Source of the DNA: Lacisediminihabitans sp040549465
Lineage (GTDB): Bacteria > Actinomycetota > Actinomycetes > Actinomycetales > Microbacteriaceae
DNA length: 64,000 nucleotides
Assembly (NCBI RefSeq): GCF_040549465.1
Contig: NZ_JBEPTL010000014.1
Location: 1-64,000, forward strand
Reading direction: 5' to 3'
This document shows positions 7,655 through 16,054 of the stretch, one piece after another. Made by a program: the position numbers and the translations under genes. The notes under the pieces are model-generated. The model saw nothing but the letters and a program-made list of their open reading frames with translations, was not told the origin of the DNA and did no database searches. Every line of letters begins with the position of its first letter. Positions within the stretch are counted from its first letter, which is position 1.

Positions 7655-10126
7655 TCAACCGAGGCTGCGGACGAAACGGATGCTCTGCCGAAGCGATAGT
7701 GAGGGCACGTAGGCCCGAGCGAGCGCCAACCCGATCGCCGGCAACGCGAGCGCATCGGGGTAGGCCATCGCCAGATTGTGGAACTCCGGCTTGAACTTGC
7801 GCTTGAACTGGAACAGCGACTGGAATCCGTACACCGGCTCGAGGCGTGACGCGATATAGCCGAGGATGCGGACGGTGGCGCTCGATTGCACCGACTCCGC
7901 ATCTGTCGTACTGCGTGCCAGTGGAGCGGCGGACAGGCTCATGGACTCGATCCCCTCATCGCGAAAACGCTCAGCTGAACGGGCGATGAGGAACTCCATG
8001 ATGCCGTTCATCCCATCGGGCGTTCGCCGCATGAAGTCGAGGGTCCAGCCGATGACGACGCCATCGCGATAGGACGGGAGCCAGCTGGTGACACCGATGA
8101 CGCGGTCGTTCTCATCGCAGGCAATCATCAGCCCGACAGCGGGATCCCTCAGTTCGTCGAGACCACCGAGGGTGAAACCCATCTCGGGCAGATCTTTTTC
8201 GGCCACCCACTGCTCGGAGATCTCGACGATCTGGGCGGCATGCGATGCTGAGAGTCGCTCGAAGCTCGTCCACTCCGCCCGCACACCGGCACGCTCCGCC
8301 CGGTTGATCGAGGTGCGCACATCCTGCCAGTGTTTGCCAGTGGTTTGCCAGTTGCCAGGGCGCACGACGGTTTCCTCCCCCACGCTCATCGAGGACCACC
8401 CCATCCGCTCGCACTCGCGCAGAAACGACTCGTGGATGCTGTAGAACACCGGAGTCCAGCCGTTGTCGTCGCAAAATCTGGCGAACTGCGGGATCGCCAG
8501 GCGCGCGGCATCCGAGCTCCCGATCGGCTCCGAGGTGGTGATCGCCACAGAGTTGACGACTCGGTAGGCGACGGCGGCGCGACCGTCCGGCGCGAACCAG
8601 TAGGAGTTGCCCGGCCAGGTGGCGAGCTGCCCCATCGATCCTCCGCCACCGGCCCTGAGCAGCGCACGGATGCTCGGAAGCTCGAGGGAATAGCTGCGGG
8701 ACTCCGCGGCCGACGCCACCAGGAGTGCACCCACGACCACGACCAGCCAGAAGCACGGACCTATCCAGTAGTAGAGTGCCCGCGTCACCGGGTCCGTGGG
8801 AAGGAAAGACAGTCGTTCGATCCGCAGGAATCCGATCGGCACGAAACGCTCCGGTAGGTCGGCGAGCAGGTCGACGATGCCGACGCGGGGATGAAAGCCA
8901 GTGCTGAGCAGCATTCCCAATGTGAGATAGAGCGTCGACAAACCAACTAATACGACGATGATCGCACCGATGTAGAGACGTGTGGAACGAGCCGACGCCC
9001 TGACGCTGAAGTGGCTGCGATTGACGAACACGAGCGTGGCAATGGCGATCGGTACCAGCACGGAGGCTGCCAATGCAAGGCTGACCTCCCAGTAGTGGGG
9101 CGTACGGAACCTTACGACGAAAGATTCTCCGGAGAGAGGCAGGAAGCCATAGAAGTAGGCGGCTAGCGCGGCAAGGGCCAGGTTGATGACCATCGCGAGC
9201 CAGACACCGAACCGGCGTCCACGCACGAGCGCGAAGGCGGCCACCAGCAGTGTGAGCAGTGGCAGGACCGTCAGCAGTACCGGCCCGACGCCGCTGATCC
9301 GCTCGAGGGTGATGTCGTGCAGACACGCCCTGGTGATGCGCATCGCCTGGCACTGGTCGAGGGCTCCAGGACCGTTCGGATGGGCGTCAGACAGCAACAG
9401 TCCCAGTGGCGAGAGTGCGCCGAGACGCAAGCGGCTGAAAATGGTGATGGCTGGACCGATAGCGGTGATCACCACGATCGCTGAGAGCAGCACCCTCGTC
9501 TCGTGGTGCGAACTGCGCTGCCACCAGAGATTGCTCTCGCTCGGACGCAACACCACGCCGAGCCCGAATCCGGCGAACACCGCAAGGAAGCGGTAGAGAT
9601 CGGATGGCTGGCCTGAGTAGAGCAGGAATACCAGCGCGACTGAAATAGTCACGACCCGGATACGGCGGCGCCACACCGTTCCTGCGAAGGCGCTCGCTGT
9701 CATGATGGTGCCCGCGATGGCCGTCATAGGGTCGAGGGTGACGAGCTCGCTGACCCGCCGCGCCCAGAGCTCTCCGACCAGTGCACCGATTTCCTGAATC
9801 ACGACGCCGACTATGACGCCCAGCACGGAGGTGACCACGAAAGCGGCGGCGGCGCGGGCTGTGCCCATTAGCCGCTCCGCTACTCCGATGACCAGGATGA
9901 TGGCCGCAATTACGAAAATGAGTTCGAGACCGCCGTCCGTCAGGAACATCGAAGTGATCGGCGTCCACCACTGATGCCCTTCGACGAGCTGCTGGTCACC
10001 GGTTCCCATGGCAAGGCGGAAATCGAGCGAGGGGCCTCGCAGACCGCGCCCGATCACCGCAATCGCCACGGTGATAGCGAGCACCACGATGGTGAATGGG
10101 TGCCCGCGGAGTAGGCGCCTGATCAC
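7655..10126 (-). CDS. Rhomboid-like/MprF-like aminoacyl-lipid synthase (DUF2156)
   Basis: 823 aa. The N-terminal ~200 residues form a membrane module opening WWTPITSMFL, like a rhomboid. The rhomboid GxSG serine is replaced (IAGTIMTAS) and the histidine helix lacks His (VFAGFGLGVVL), so it looks protease-dead. More membrane helices follow to about residue 480. The soluble C-terminus (~500-823) is the DUF2156 tandem-GNAT domain of MprF/LysX-type enzymes that move an amino acid from tRNA to a membrane lipid (e.g. SYWFAPDGRAAVAYRVV, DVRTSINRAERAGV, GFQSLFQFKRKF). The amino acid and lipid cannot be predicted. The GTG start overlaps the esterase stop by 4 bp, so the two are coupled. Confidence 0.8.
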   Translation of the reverse strand: MIRRLLRGHPFTIVVLAITVAIAVIGRGLRGPSLDFRLAMGTGDQQLVEGHQWWTPITSMFLTDGGLELIFVIAAIILVIGVAERLMGTARAAAAFVVTSVLGVIVGVVIQEIGALVGELWARRVSELVTLDPMTAIAGTIMTASAFAGTVWRRRIRVVTISVALVFLLYSGQPSDLYRFLAVFAGFGLGVVLRPSESNLWWQRSSHHETRVLLSAIVVITAIGPAITIFSRLRLGALSPLGLLLSDAHPNGPGALDQCQAMRITRACLHDITLERISGVGPVLLTVLPLLTLLVAAFALVRGRRFGVWLAMVINLALAALAAYFYGFLPLSGESFVVRFRTPHYWEVSLALAASVLVPIAIATLVFVNRSHFSVRASARSTRLYIGAIIVVLVGLSTLYLTLGMLLSTGFHPRVGIVDLLADLPERFVPIGFLRIERLSFLPTDPVTRALYYWIGPCFWLVVVVGALLVASAAESRSYSLELPSIRALLRAGGGGSMGQLATWPGNSYWFAPDGRAAVAYRVVNSVAITTSEPIGSSDAARLAIPQFARFCDDNGWTPVFYSIHESFLRECERMGWSSMSVGEETVVRPGNWQTTGKHWQDVRTSINRAERAGVRAEWTSFERLSASHAAQIVEISEQWVAEKDLPEMGFTLGGLDELRDPAVGLMIACDENDRVIGVTSWLPSYRDGVVIGWTLDFMRRTPDGMNGIMEFLIARSAERFRDEGIESMSLSAAPLARSTTDAESVQSSATVRILGYIASRLEPVYGFQSLFQFKRKFKPEFHNLAMAYPDALALPAIGLALARAYVPSLSLRQSIRFVRSLG

Positions 10127-11415
10127 GAAAGACCCCAGTGCGCACCAAGTATCAGGAGCGCCCGGTCGAAGGCGAAATGAACCGTGTGCCAGTCGTGAGC
10201 GGTCCCGGGAGAGGTGAGCAGGTCAACCTTCATCCCGGCTGCACCCGCGAAGTCCGCGACCGCCTTCACCTCCGCGCCGAAACGGACATCGAGCTGGCCG
10301 ACGGCGAAGATAGCCAGCGTGTCGTCATAGGGCGAGTTGGCGCGGAGCACTTCCCTGGGAGTCGCGGCCAGATACCGGGATTTCGAGCCGCCGAAGCCGG
10401 CATCGATCGTATGCTGCCGGTCTCCATTGGCCGGTGCGATCTCACCCGCGATATCGAGTATCCCTCCATAGATATCCGGGAGGCCTGCACCGAATTGGAT
10501 TGCGCAGGTTCCCCCCTGGGAAAATCCGCCGACCGCCCAATCGGTGCGACCGGCAAGCACGTTGAGGTGGCTGCGTATCCAGGTGGGAACATCGACCGTC
10601 ATATAAGTCGCCGAGTTTCCAAGGTCGGAGTCGACGCACATCGGATTGCGATTGGGTGCGCCGAGTTGGTCGGGAACCACCACGATAGGGGCAAGCCCAT
10701 GATGGGCCTTGGCATAAGCGTTGAGGCTGGCGCCGAAGCTTCCCGAAGTGAACGCCTGCTCCGGCCCGCCTGGTTGGCCGGACATCATCTCGAGCATCGG
10801 CAGTCGAGGAGGATGCCGCACCAACGCAGCTGGCGGCAGGTAGACCAGTGCGGAACGGGGATGGAAGCCGGATGTCGTCGCGGGAATGGTGACCAGCCCG
10901 ATGCGTCCGGCCGTCGGAAGATTCGCGGGCGGCGCCCACCCCGCCAGCAGGGTGGTGGTAGCCGGCGAGGAATCCACGGCCGGAAGCTGGATGTCACCGT
11001 AGCTCCCGATGCCGAGTGCGGTCCTGAGATTCGGGAACTGCCCCAGGTCGACGTTGATGCCGACCCCCCCGACCAACGCGAACAGCAGGATGGCGGCCAG
11101 GATAGCCGCCAGTTTGCGACCACGCGACCAGACCAGCCGGGCGATGGCCACGGCGATGGCCGCGACAGCCGCGCTGAACCAGGCCCGGCTGCCCAGCGAC
11201 AACGAGACTCCAAAGACATTGATCACGTCGCTCAGCAGCCAGCAGAGCGAGTACCCGACAACCGCTCCACCGACGGCGACAGCAGCGGCTATGGGAAGCC
11301 AGCGTCTCGAACGCCGACTGATCAGTAGCGCGAGGAGGGCGAGAACGCCCAGCGCCTCGATGCCGAAAAGAATGGGGCCATGGGTGAGGCTGAACGAGAG
11401 CAGTGCATCCAGCAT
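10123..11415 (-). CDS. Membrane-anchored alpha/beta-hydrolase esterase
   Basis: 430 aa. Four or five hydrophobic segments fill the first ~130 residues, followed by an esterase-D-type domain predicted to face outward. The nucleophile elbow is GGFSQGG, and the probable catalytic His is in GTAHDW near the C-terminus; GQLDVRFG may supply the acid. A good ribosome site (GAGGAGG) precedes ATG 11415. Translational coupling to the MprF-like synthase suggests it acts on the same lipid, in the way that AhyD of Enterococcus faecium hydrolyses aminoacyl-phosphatidylglycerol. That comparison is by context, not proven homology. Confidence 0.75.
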   Translation of the reverse strand: MLDALLSFSLTHGPILFGIEALGVLALLALLISRRSRRWLPIAAAVAVGGAVVGYSLCWLLSDVINVFGVSLSLGSRAWFSAAVAAIAVAIARLVWSRGRKLAAILAAILLFALVGGVGINVDLGQFPNLRTALGIGSYGDIQLPAVDSSPATTTLLAGWAPPANLPTAGRIGLVTIPATTSGFHPRSALVYLPPAALVRHPPRLPMLEMMSGQPGGPEQAFTSGSFGASLNAYAKAHHGLAPIVVVPDQLGAPNRNPMCVDSDLGNSATYMTVDVPTWIRSHLNVLAGRTDWAVGGFSQGGTCAIQFGAGLPDIYGGILDIAGEIAPANGDRQHTIDAGFGGSKSRYLAATPREVLRANSPYDDTLAIFAVGQLDVRFGAEVKAVADFAGAAGMKVDLLTSPGTAHDWHTVHFAFDRALLILGAHWGLS

Positions 11416-11599
11416 CCGCGTTCCTCCTCATCTTGCTGCCGACGATCAAGTATGCAGGGAGGGAACAACCGAGGAACTGCGAAATCGGGATTCTGTGAGA
11501 GCCCTCAGGCAAGATCCCACGCAACTCTCGGAATCGCGCCGAAACCGCTCACGATGCCCGGTAGCCCGCGGGGGCAACGATCGGGCGCCTTGCCGAGGA

Positions 11600-12997
11600 C
11601 TATTCCACGGCGAGGGCGGCCACCGGAGCGACCCGTGTCGCGCGTCGTGACGGAGCGACGGATGCCACGAGTGTGAGCACCGCGGCGGCGACGACGAGGA
11701 TCCCCAACAGAGCCAGCGGCACCACCGGAAGCACGAATCCCGGACTCCCCTGGATCGACCCGAGCAGCGACTGGGCACCAGCCCAGCCGTAGAAGATCCC
11801 CAACACCAGACCGACGAGCACCGCGGCGACAGTGAGCTGGGCGCTCTCGGCCAGGATCATCGAACGCACCTGCCGCGCCGTGAACCCCAGGGCGCGGAGG
11901 AGCCCCAGTTCACGGGTGCGCTGCAGAATGCTCATCGACAGGTTGTTGACCATGCCCACGGCGGCGATCAGCGCGCTGAATCCCATGAGCACCGAGAACA
12001 CGATCACGGTGACGGAGAGTGTCTGGTCGACGCCCTGGTAGACCTCGGGCTGCGATTCCTGGGCGACTCGGATCATCTGCTGGTAGCTCTCCACGGCGAC
12101 CGCAAACATAGTGACGAGCGTGACTCCGATCACGAGTCCGATGGTGGTGCGCGAGCTGCGCTCCGGATACCGTACGGCATTCTCCGCGGCCAGGCGCGCA
12201 GTCGCGCTGGAGCCGAACATCCGTCCGGTCAGTCGCAGCGCGACAGGCATCACGAGGTGGGCACCGAGTACCAGGCCGGTGAACGACAGCAGTCCGCCCA
12301 CGACGCCGACGAGTACACCGAGCGGGCTAACCAGGCCGACGAGCATGCCGAGTACGAGGAATCCGATGCCGACCGCGAAAAGGGCGATCGCGACAGCGTT
12401 GCGTCCACGACGACCGCCGGATTCTTCACGGCTCATCTCGATCGCGACGCCGGTGGCCTGCATCGGCGACACCTGTAGGACGCGACGCGAGCCGATCCAT
12501 GAGGCGAGCCAGGTGGTGAGAACCACGGTGATGATCGGAAGGAACAGCACCGGCTGCAGATAGCTGTAGCCGAGCATCGGGATGAAGCCGCTGGACACGC
12601 TAATGACGACGAGGGCCATGGTCACCAGCGTTCCGACGATCGCGCCCAGTATCGCGCCGACCACACCGACCATGAAACCTTCGCGGGCGACAGAACGACG
12701 CTGGTCGGCGGCACTCGATCCGATGAGCCGCATGAGCGCGATCGTTCTCGTGCGGCCGGCGATGATGGTCGAGAAGGTATTGGACGTCACGATCGCGCCG
12801 ACGTAGACGGCGATGACGATGAACACGATCGCGACGATGGAGAGCAACAGCCCGACGGTGGTGCTGCTGCCGGTGACGTTATCGGCCGAGATCACGGTAG
12901 CGAGAACGCTGGTGATCTCGAGCAGGCTGACGCCGAAGGCGGCGCTGAGGGTCGCGACGAGAACGCTGGGAACGTGGTCAGAGAGACTCCGTTTCAT
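11600..12997 (-). CDS. FtsX-family ABC transporter permease
   Basis: 465 aa with two FtsX-type modules. The first holds helices near residues 10-75 and 110-165; the second (~300-460) ends in the typical helices with the MACB-type signature TRELGLLRALGFTARQVRSM. No large periplasmic domain separates the helices. Such permeases pair with a separate ATPase for peptide/antibiotic detoxification or envelope-stress sensing. The ATG overlaps the ATPase stop by 4 bp. A 184-bp gap with no clear feature separates it from the downstream esterase. Confidence 0.87.
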   Translation of the reverse strand: MKRSLSDHVPSVLVATLSAAFGVSLLEITSVLATVISADNVTGSSTTVGLLLSIVAIVFIVIAVYVGAIVTSNTFSTIIAGRTRTIALMRLIGSSAADQRRSVAREGFMVGVVGAILGAIVGTLVTMALVVISVSSGFIPMLGYSYLQPVLFLPIITVVLTTWLASWIGSRRVLQVSPMQATGVAIEMSREESGGRRGRNAVAIALFAVGIGFLVLGMLVGLVSPLGVLVGVVGGLLSFTGLVLGAHLVMPVALRLTGRMFGSSATARLAAENAVRYPERSSRTTIGLVIGVTLVTMFAVAVESYQQMIRVAQESQPEVYQGVDQTLSVTVIVFSVLMGFSALIAAVGMVNNLSMSILQRTRELGLLRALGFTARQVRSMILAESAQLTVAAVLVGLVLGIFYGWAGAQSLLGSIQGSPGFVLPVVPLALLGILVVAAAVLTLVASVAPSRRATRVAPVAALAVE

Positions 12998-13755
12998 GCT
13001 GCCTTCTCCATGCTCAGCATGAAGCTGCTGATCTCCTCGGCCGAGGAGCGTCCACGTTCTTCGACCACGCGACCGTCGGCCAGAAACAGGATGCGTCCGG
13101 CATAGCTTGCGGCGATGGGGTCGTGGGTGACCATGGCGATGCTCTGGCCGTAATCGGTGCTTGACGCCGCAAGCAGCGACAACACCTCGCGGCTGGTGCG
13201 GGAGTCGAGGTTGCCCGTTGGCTCGTCGGCGAAGATCAGGTCGGGCCGAGTGGCGAGGGCACGGGCGATCGCCACGCGCTGCTGCTGTCCGCCGGAGAGT
13301 TCGTGCGGCCGGTGGCCGAGGCGGTCGCGGAGGCCAAGCGAGTCGATCAAACTCTCTATCCAGGCTGTCTCATCCGGGAGCGGACGGCGTCCGTCGATTT
13401 CGAACGGTAGGAGGATGTTGCCCTTCACGTCGAGCGTCGGCACGAGGTTGAAAGACTGGAAGACGAATCCGACGCGACGTCGGCGGAGCACTGTGAGTTC
13501 TGCGTCGCGCAGGTCGGTGATCTCAGTGTCACCGAGCCAGGCGCGGCCGCTCGTGGCTGTGTCCAGTCCTGCCATGATGTGCATCAGGGTCGACTTGCCC
13601 GAACCACTCGGACCCATGATGGCGGTGAACTCGCCCTGGCGAATGCCGATGGAAACATCGTCGAGTGCGGTGACCACATTGCTGGCCGATCCGTAGGATT
13701 TCGTAAGCTGCGATACGCGGGCAACCAGGCCCGCCTCTGAATGGTTGAATGACAT
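12994..13755 (-). CDS. ABC transporter ATP-binding protein (MacB/LolD type)
   Basis: 253 aa. Walker A GPSGSGKST lies near residue 50, signature LSGGQQQRVAIARALA, Walker B LIFADEPTGNLDS and the H-loop MVTHD. EPTGNLD is typical of the MacB/LolD/FtsE branch that partners FtsX permeases. The start ATG 13755 is supported by TAGCGT 6 bp upstream; no Shine-Dalgarno. It lies 3' of a two-component system on the same strand, the usual arrangement for BceAB-like or envelope-stress exporters. Confidence 0.92.
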   Translation of the reverse strand: MSFNHSEAGLVARVSQLTKSYGSASNVVTALDDVSIGIRQGEFTAIMGPSGSGKSTLMHIMAGLDTATSGRAWLGDTEITDLRDAELTVLRRRRVGFVFQSFNLVPTLDVKGNILLPFEIDGRRPLPDETAWIESLIDSLGLRDRLGHRPHELSGGQQQRVAIARALATRPDLIFADEPTGNLDSRTSREVLSLLAASSTDYGQSIAMVTHDPIAASYAGRILFLADGRVVEERGRSSAEEISSFMLSMEKAA

Positions 13756-13761
13756 GCTTCA

Positions 13762-13778
13762 ACGCTAGGAATTCCTAG
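13762..13778 (-). promoter_or_regulatory. ABC exporter promoter with abutting 14-bp palindrome
   Basis: TAGCGT (13762-13767) is 6 bp from the ATPase ATG (leaderless). A perfect palindrome CTAGGAATTCCTAG at 13765-13778 overlaps its upstream edge, exactly where a regulator would occlude or recruit polymerase. The LuxR-type response regulator encoded next door is the obvious candidate. Confidence 0.5.
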
Positions 13779-13846
13779 GCTGAGCTACATCCGACGCGAG
13801 TCGCGAGCCCGTACATCGAGCGGATGATCCGCGCTCTGTCTCGCTG

Positions 13847-13936
13847 CCTTCGGAAATTCAGGACTTTGGCGCACGATCGCACACGTCAACCAGGAATTCG
13901 CTACGCGCCATGACCGAAGTCCTGAATTTCCGAAAG
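13847..13936. repeat. Palindromic repeat element, copy 2 (90 bp)
   Basis: Left arm CCTTCGGAAATTCAGGACT at 13847-13865, right arm complement at 13918-13936 with one mismatch. The stem continues into the centre (TTTGG with CCGAA). It lies 15 bp past the response-regulator stop. Confidence 0.88.
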
Positions 13937-13951
13937 ATCGACGAGCGCAGG

Positions 13952-14611
13952 CTAGACGTTGAGCCCGTGCTCGAAGGCGAAGACGACGAGCTGCACCCTG
14001 TCGCGCAACCCAAGTTTCGACAGGATCCGGCTGATGTGGGTCTTCACCGTCGCCTCACTCAGAAACTCGCCCGAGGCGATCTCGGCATTGCTGAGACCGC
14101 GCGCGGCGAGTTGGAAGATGTCCCTTTCGCGCGCTGTGAGCTGCGCGAAGGCCTCAGGCTCAGTCGGTTGGGTGACTTTCGGGCTGAAATGCTCGAAGAG
14201 TTCGCGAGTGGCCGATGCCGCGATCACAGCGTTGCCCGCGTGCACCGTACGGATCGCCGCCAACAGGAACTCGGGATCCGCGTCCTTGAGCACGAAACCA
14301 CTCGCTCCCCCGCGGATGGCTCTGGTGGCCGCCTCGTCGAGGTCGAAGGTCGTGAGCACCACGATGCGCGGCGGCGTGGCACCGCTCGCCCGCGTCGCCG
14401 CAAGAATCGCGGTGGTGGCCGCGATACCGTCCATCACCGGCATCCGGATGTCCATGAGAATCACGTCGGGGCGAGCTTCGGCGGCCATCGCGATGGCTTC
14501 CACCCCGTTGCCCGCCTCCCCGGCGACCTCGAGGTCGGGTTGGGAGTCCACCAGCATCCGAATTCCCATGCGGAACAACGACTGGTCATCGACGAGTCCG
14601 ACGCGGATCAT
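13952..14611 (-). CDS. NarL/LuxR-family response regulator
   Basis: 219 aa. Receiver domain with acidic pocket VDD (residues 7-9), phospho-acceptor Asp in ILMDIRMPVMDG near residue 55, and the conserved switch residues TTF and LKD. The C-terminal LuxR helix-turn-helix (LTARERDIFQLAARGLSNAEIA, then SEATVKTHISRILSKLGLRDR) is intact. The ATG overlaps the kinase stop by 4 bp. Likely target: the FtsX exporter promoter just downstream. Confidence 0.93.
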   Translation of the reverse strand: MIRVGLVDDQSLFRMGIRMLVDSQPDLEVAGEAGNGVEAIAMAAEARPDVILMDIRMPVMDGIAATTAILAATRASGATPPRIVVLTTFDLDEAATRAIRGGASGFVLKDADPEFLLAAIRTVHAGNAVIAASATRELFEHFSPKVTQPTEPEAFAQLTARERDIFQLAARGLSNAEIASGEFLSEATVKTHISRILSKLGLRDRVQLVVFAFEHGLNV

Positions 14612-15792
14612 GCGGTTCCCCTTGCCGTGTTCGGAAAGCTGCCCGAGACCGCGAAACTGCTGTCGGACGCCTCGGCAGTGAAGGTGCCGCCGGCGAGTAC
14701 GGCACGCTCCCGCATTCCGGCGAGGCCATGGCCACCCGGATTATCGACGGCGTCTTCACGGCGGGCACTCGTGATCGTGACCACGGAGGCTGAGGGCTGC
14801 CAATCGAAAGCCAGACGCACTTCCTGCGCTGTATCGCCGTGCCGGAGAGCGTTGGTGAGGGCCTCCTGCACAATCCGGTAGATCGCGAGTTGCTGTCCGG
14901 TCGGCAAAATCACGGGCGTGCCCCGCTCGGTGCGGATGATGGTGAGTCCGGCCGCCCGCATCTGGTCGACGAGCTTGTCGATGTCTTCGAGAACAGGTTG
15001 GGGGCTCTCGCCCTGGCTGTGCCGCAACTGGGACAGCAGAATACGCACGTCACCGAGAGCCTCCCGTGCCGTCGCAGAGATCGTGGTGAGAGCCGCATCG
15101 GCGGAACCAGGACTGGAAGCCTGCGCGTAGCGGGCCCCGTCGGCCTGCGCGATGACGACGGCGAGCGAGTGCGCGACCACGTCGTGCATGTCGCGCGCGA
15201 TGCGGTTGCGCTCCTGCTCGATCGCGACGTCCCGCTCGGCCAGCGCCTGCGCCCGCCTGCTCTCACGAGCCCGCCGCAGCGTACGTGCCAGGAGGCCGAG
15301 GGTCCAGGACAGGCCGAAGACGGCGAGAAACCCGAACAGGGTGAGTACCAGTGAACGCAGGAGGTCGCCACCCGCGAGCACGAAGCTGCTGTCGGTCGAG
15401 GTAGCCCACGGTCCGTACTGCGCGATCACCGGCAGCGCGACGATATAGAAGGTCGCGATGACAGCGCCGAGCCCCGCAGAAGCCAGCCCGAGCCAACGGA
15501 CGACCCTCCCGCCGTACGAACCTGTGCAAAACAGGATGCCGAAGACCGCGAAGTCGGCGAAGGCAGGCACCGTGCCGGCCGAGACCATCTGGATGATCGC
15601 CGCTACCCAGGCGATGATCAGCGACAGCCCGGGGCTGAGCCGACGAAACGCCAATGCGGCCGACATTATCGTGCACACAGCGAGATCGACCCAGTGAGCG
15701 CTGGAGGCCGAACTCGCGAGACCGATCAGGAAGAACAGTGCCGCGAACACGATATCGACGACCAGCTGGTACGGCTGGAGTGTGCGGAACAT
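14608..15792 (-). CDS. HisKA_3 sensor histidine kinase
   Basis: 394 aa. About five hydrophobic segments over the first ~170 residues with almost no extracytoplasmic loop, the layout of intramembrane-sensing kinases that respond to envelope stress or to their ABC partner. The dimerisation box has the phosphorylated His in ARDMHDVVAHS near residue 205; the HATPase domain ends in GGHGLAGMRERA. ATG 15792 is supported by TACGGT 6 bp upstream (leaderless). First gene of the kinase-regulator-exporter set. Confidence 0.92.
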   Translation of the reverse strand: MFRTLQPYQLVVDIVFAALFFLIGLASSASSAHWVDLAVCTIMSAALAFRRLSPGLSLIIAWVAAIIQMVSAGTVPAFADFAVFGILFCTGSYGGRVVRWLGLASAGLGAVIATFYIVALPVIAQYGPWATSTDSSFVLAGGDLLRSLVLTLFGFLAVFGLSWTLGLLARTLRRARESRRAQALAERDVAIEQERNRIARDMHDVVAHSLAVVIAQADGARYAQASSPGSADAALTTISATAREALGDVRILLSQLRHSQGESPQPVLEDIDKLVDQMRAAGLTIIRTERGTPVILPTGQQLAIYRIVQEALTNALRHGDTAQEVRLAFDWQPSASVVTITSARREDAVDNPGGHGLAGMRERAVLAGGTFTAEASDSSFAVSGSFPNTARGTA

Positions 15793-15798
15793 CCTTCC

Positions 15799-15804
15799 AC
15801 CGTA
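15799..15804 (-). promoter_or_regulatory. -10 element of the kinase-regulator operon (leaderless)
   Basis: TACGGT on the minus strand, 6 bp before ATG 15792. Confidence 0.5.
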
Positions 15805-15901
15805 GGGGCAGTCGGGGTCGCTCAGGCCGGATCAGGCAGGATCTCGGCCGTCTGGCGGGAGGAATCATCCCTGCGATGTATTGGCCGCCCACCCATCACC
15901 C

Positions 15902-15991
15902 ATGTCGGAAATTCAGGACAACAGGGACGGATGGGAGGCTGTGGCAGCTGCTCACGGCAGCAGTCTGCCCATTGTCCTGAATTTCCGAAGG
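15902..15991. repeat. Palindromic repeat element, copy 3 (90 bp)
   Basis: TCGGAAATTCAGGACAA at 15905-15921 pairs with the complement at 15972-15988; the outermost four bases of the left arm have decayed. The inner base pairs are A-T where copies 1, 2 and 4 have T-A, so pairing is kept while sequence changes. It lies 63 bp beyond the era stop. Confidence 0.88.
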
Positions 15992-16054
15992 TCAGCGGAG
16001 GTCTCGACGATTGGGGGTCACCGACAAACGGGTTGGGCGCAAACCGCTTCCCGG

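Noticed and set aside
10138..11328. 396-codon plus-strand frame opposite the esterase
   Set aside because: Antisense to a clear alpha/beta-hydrolase with a good ribosome site; the translation has no domain signature.
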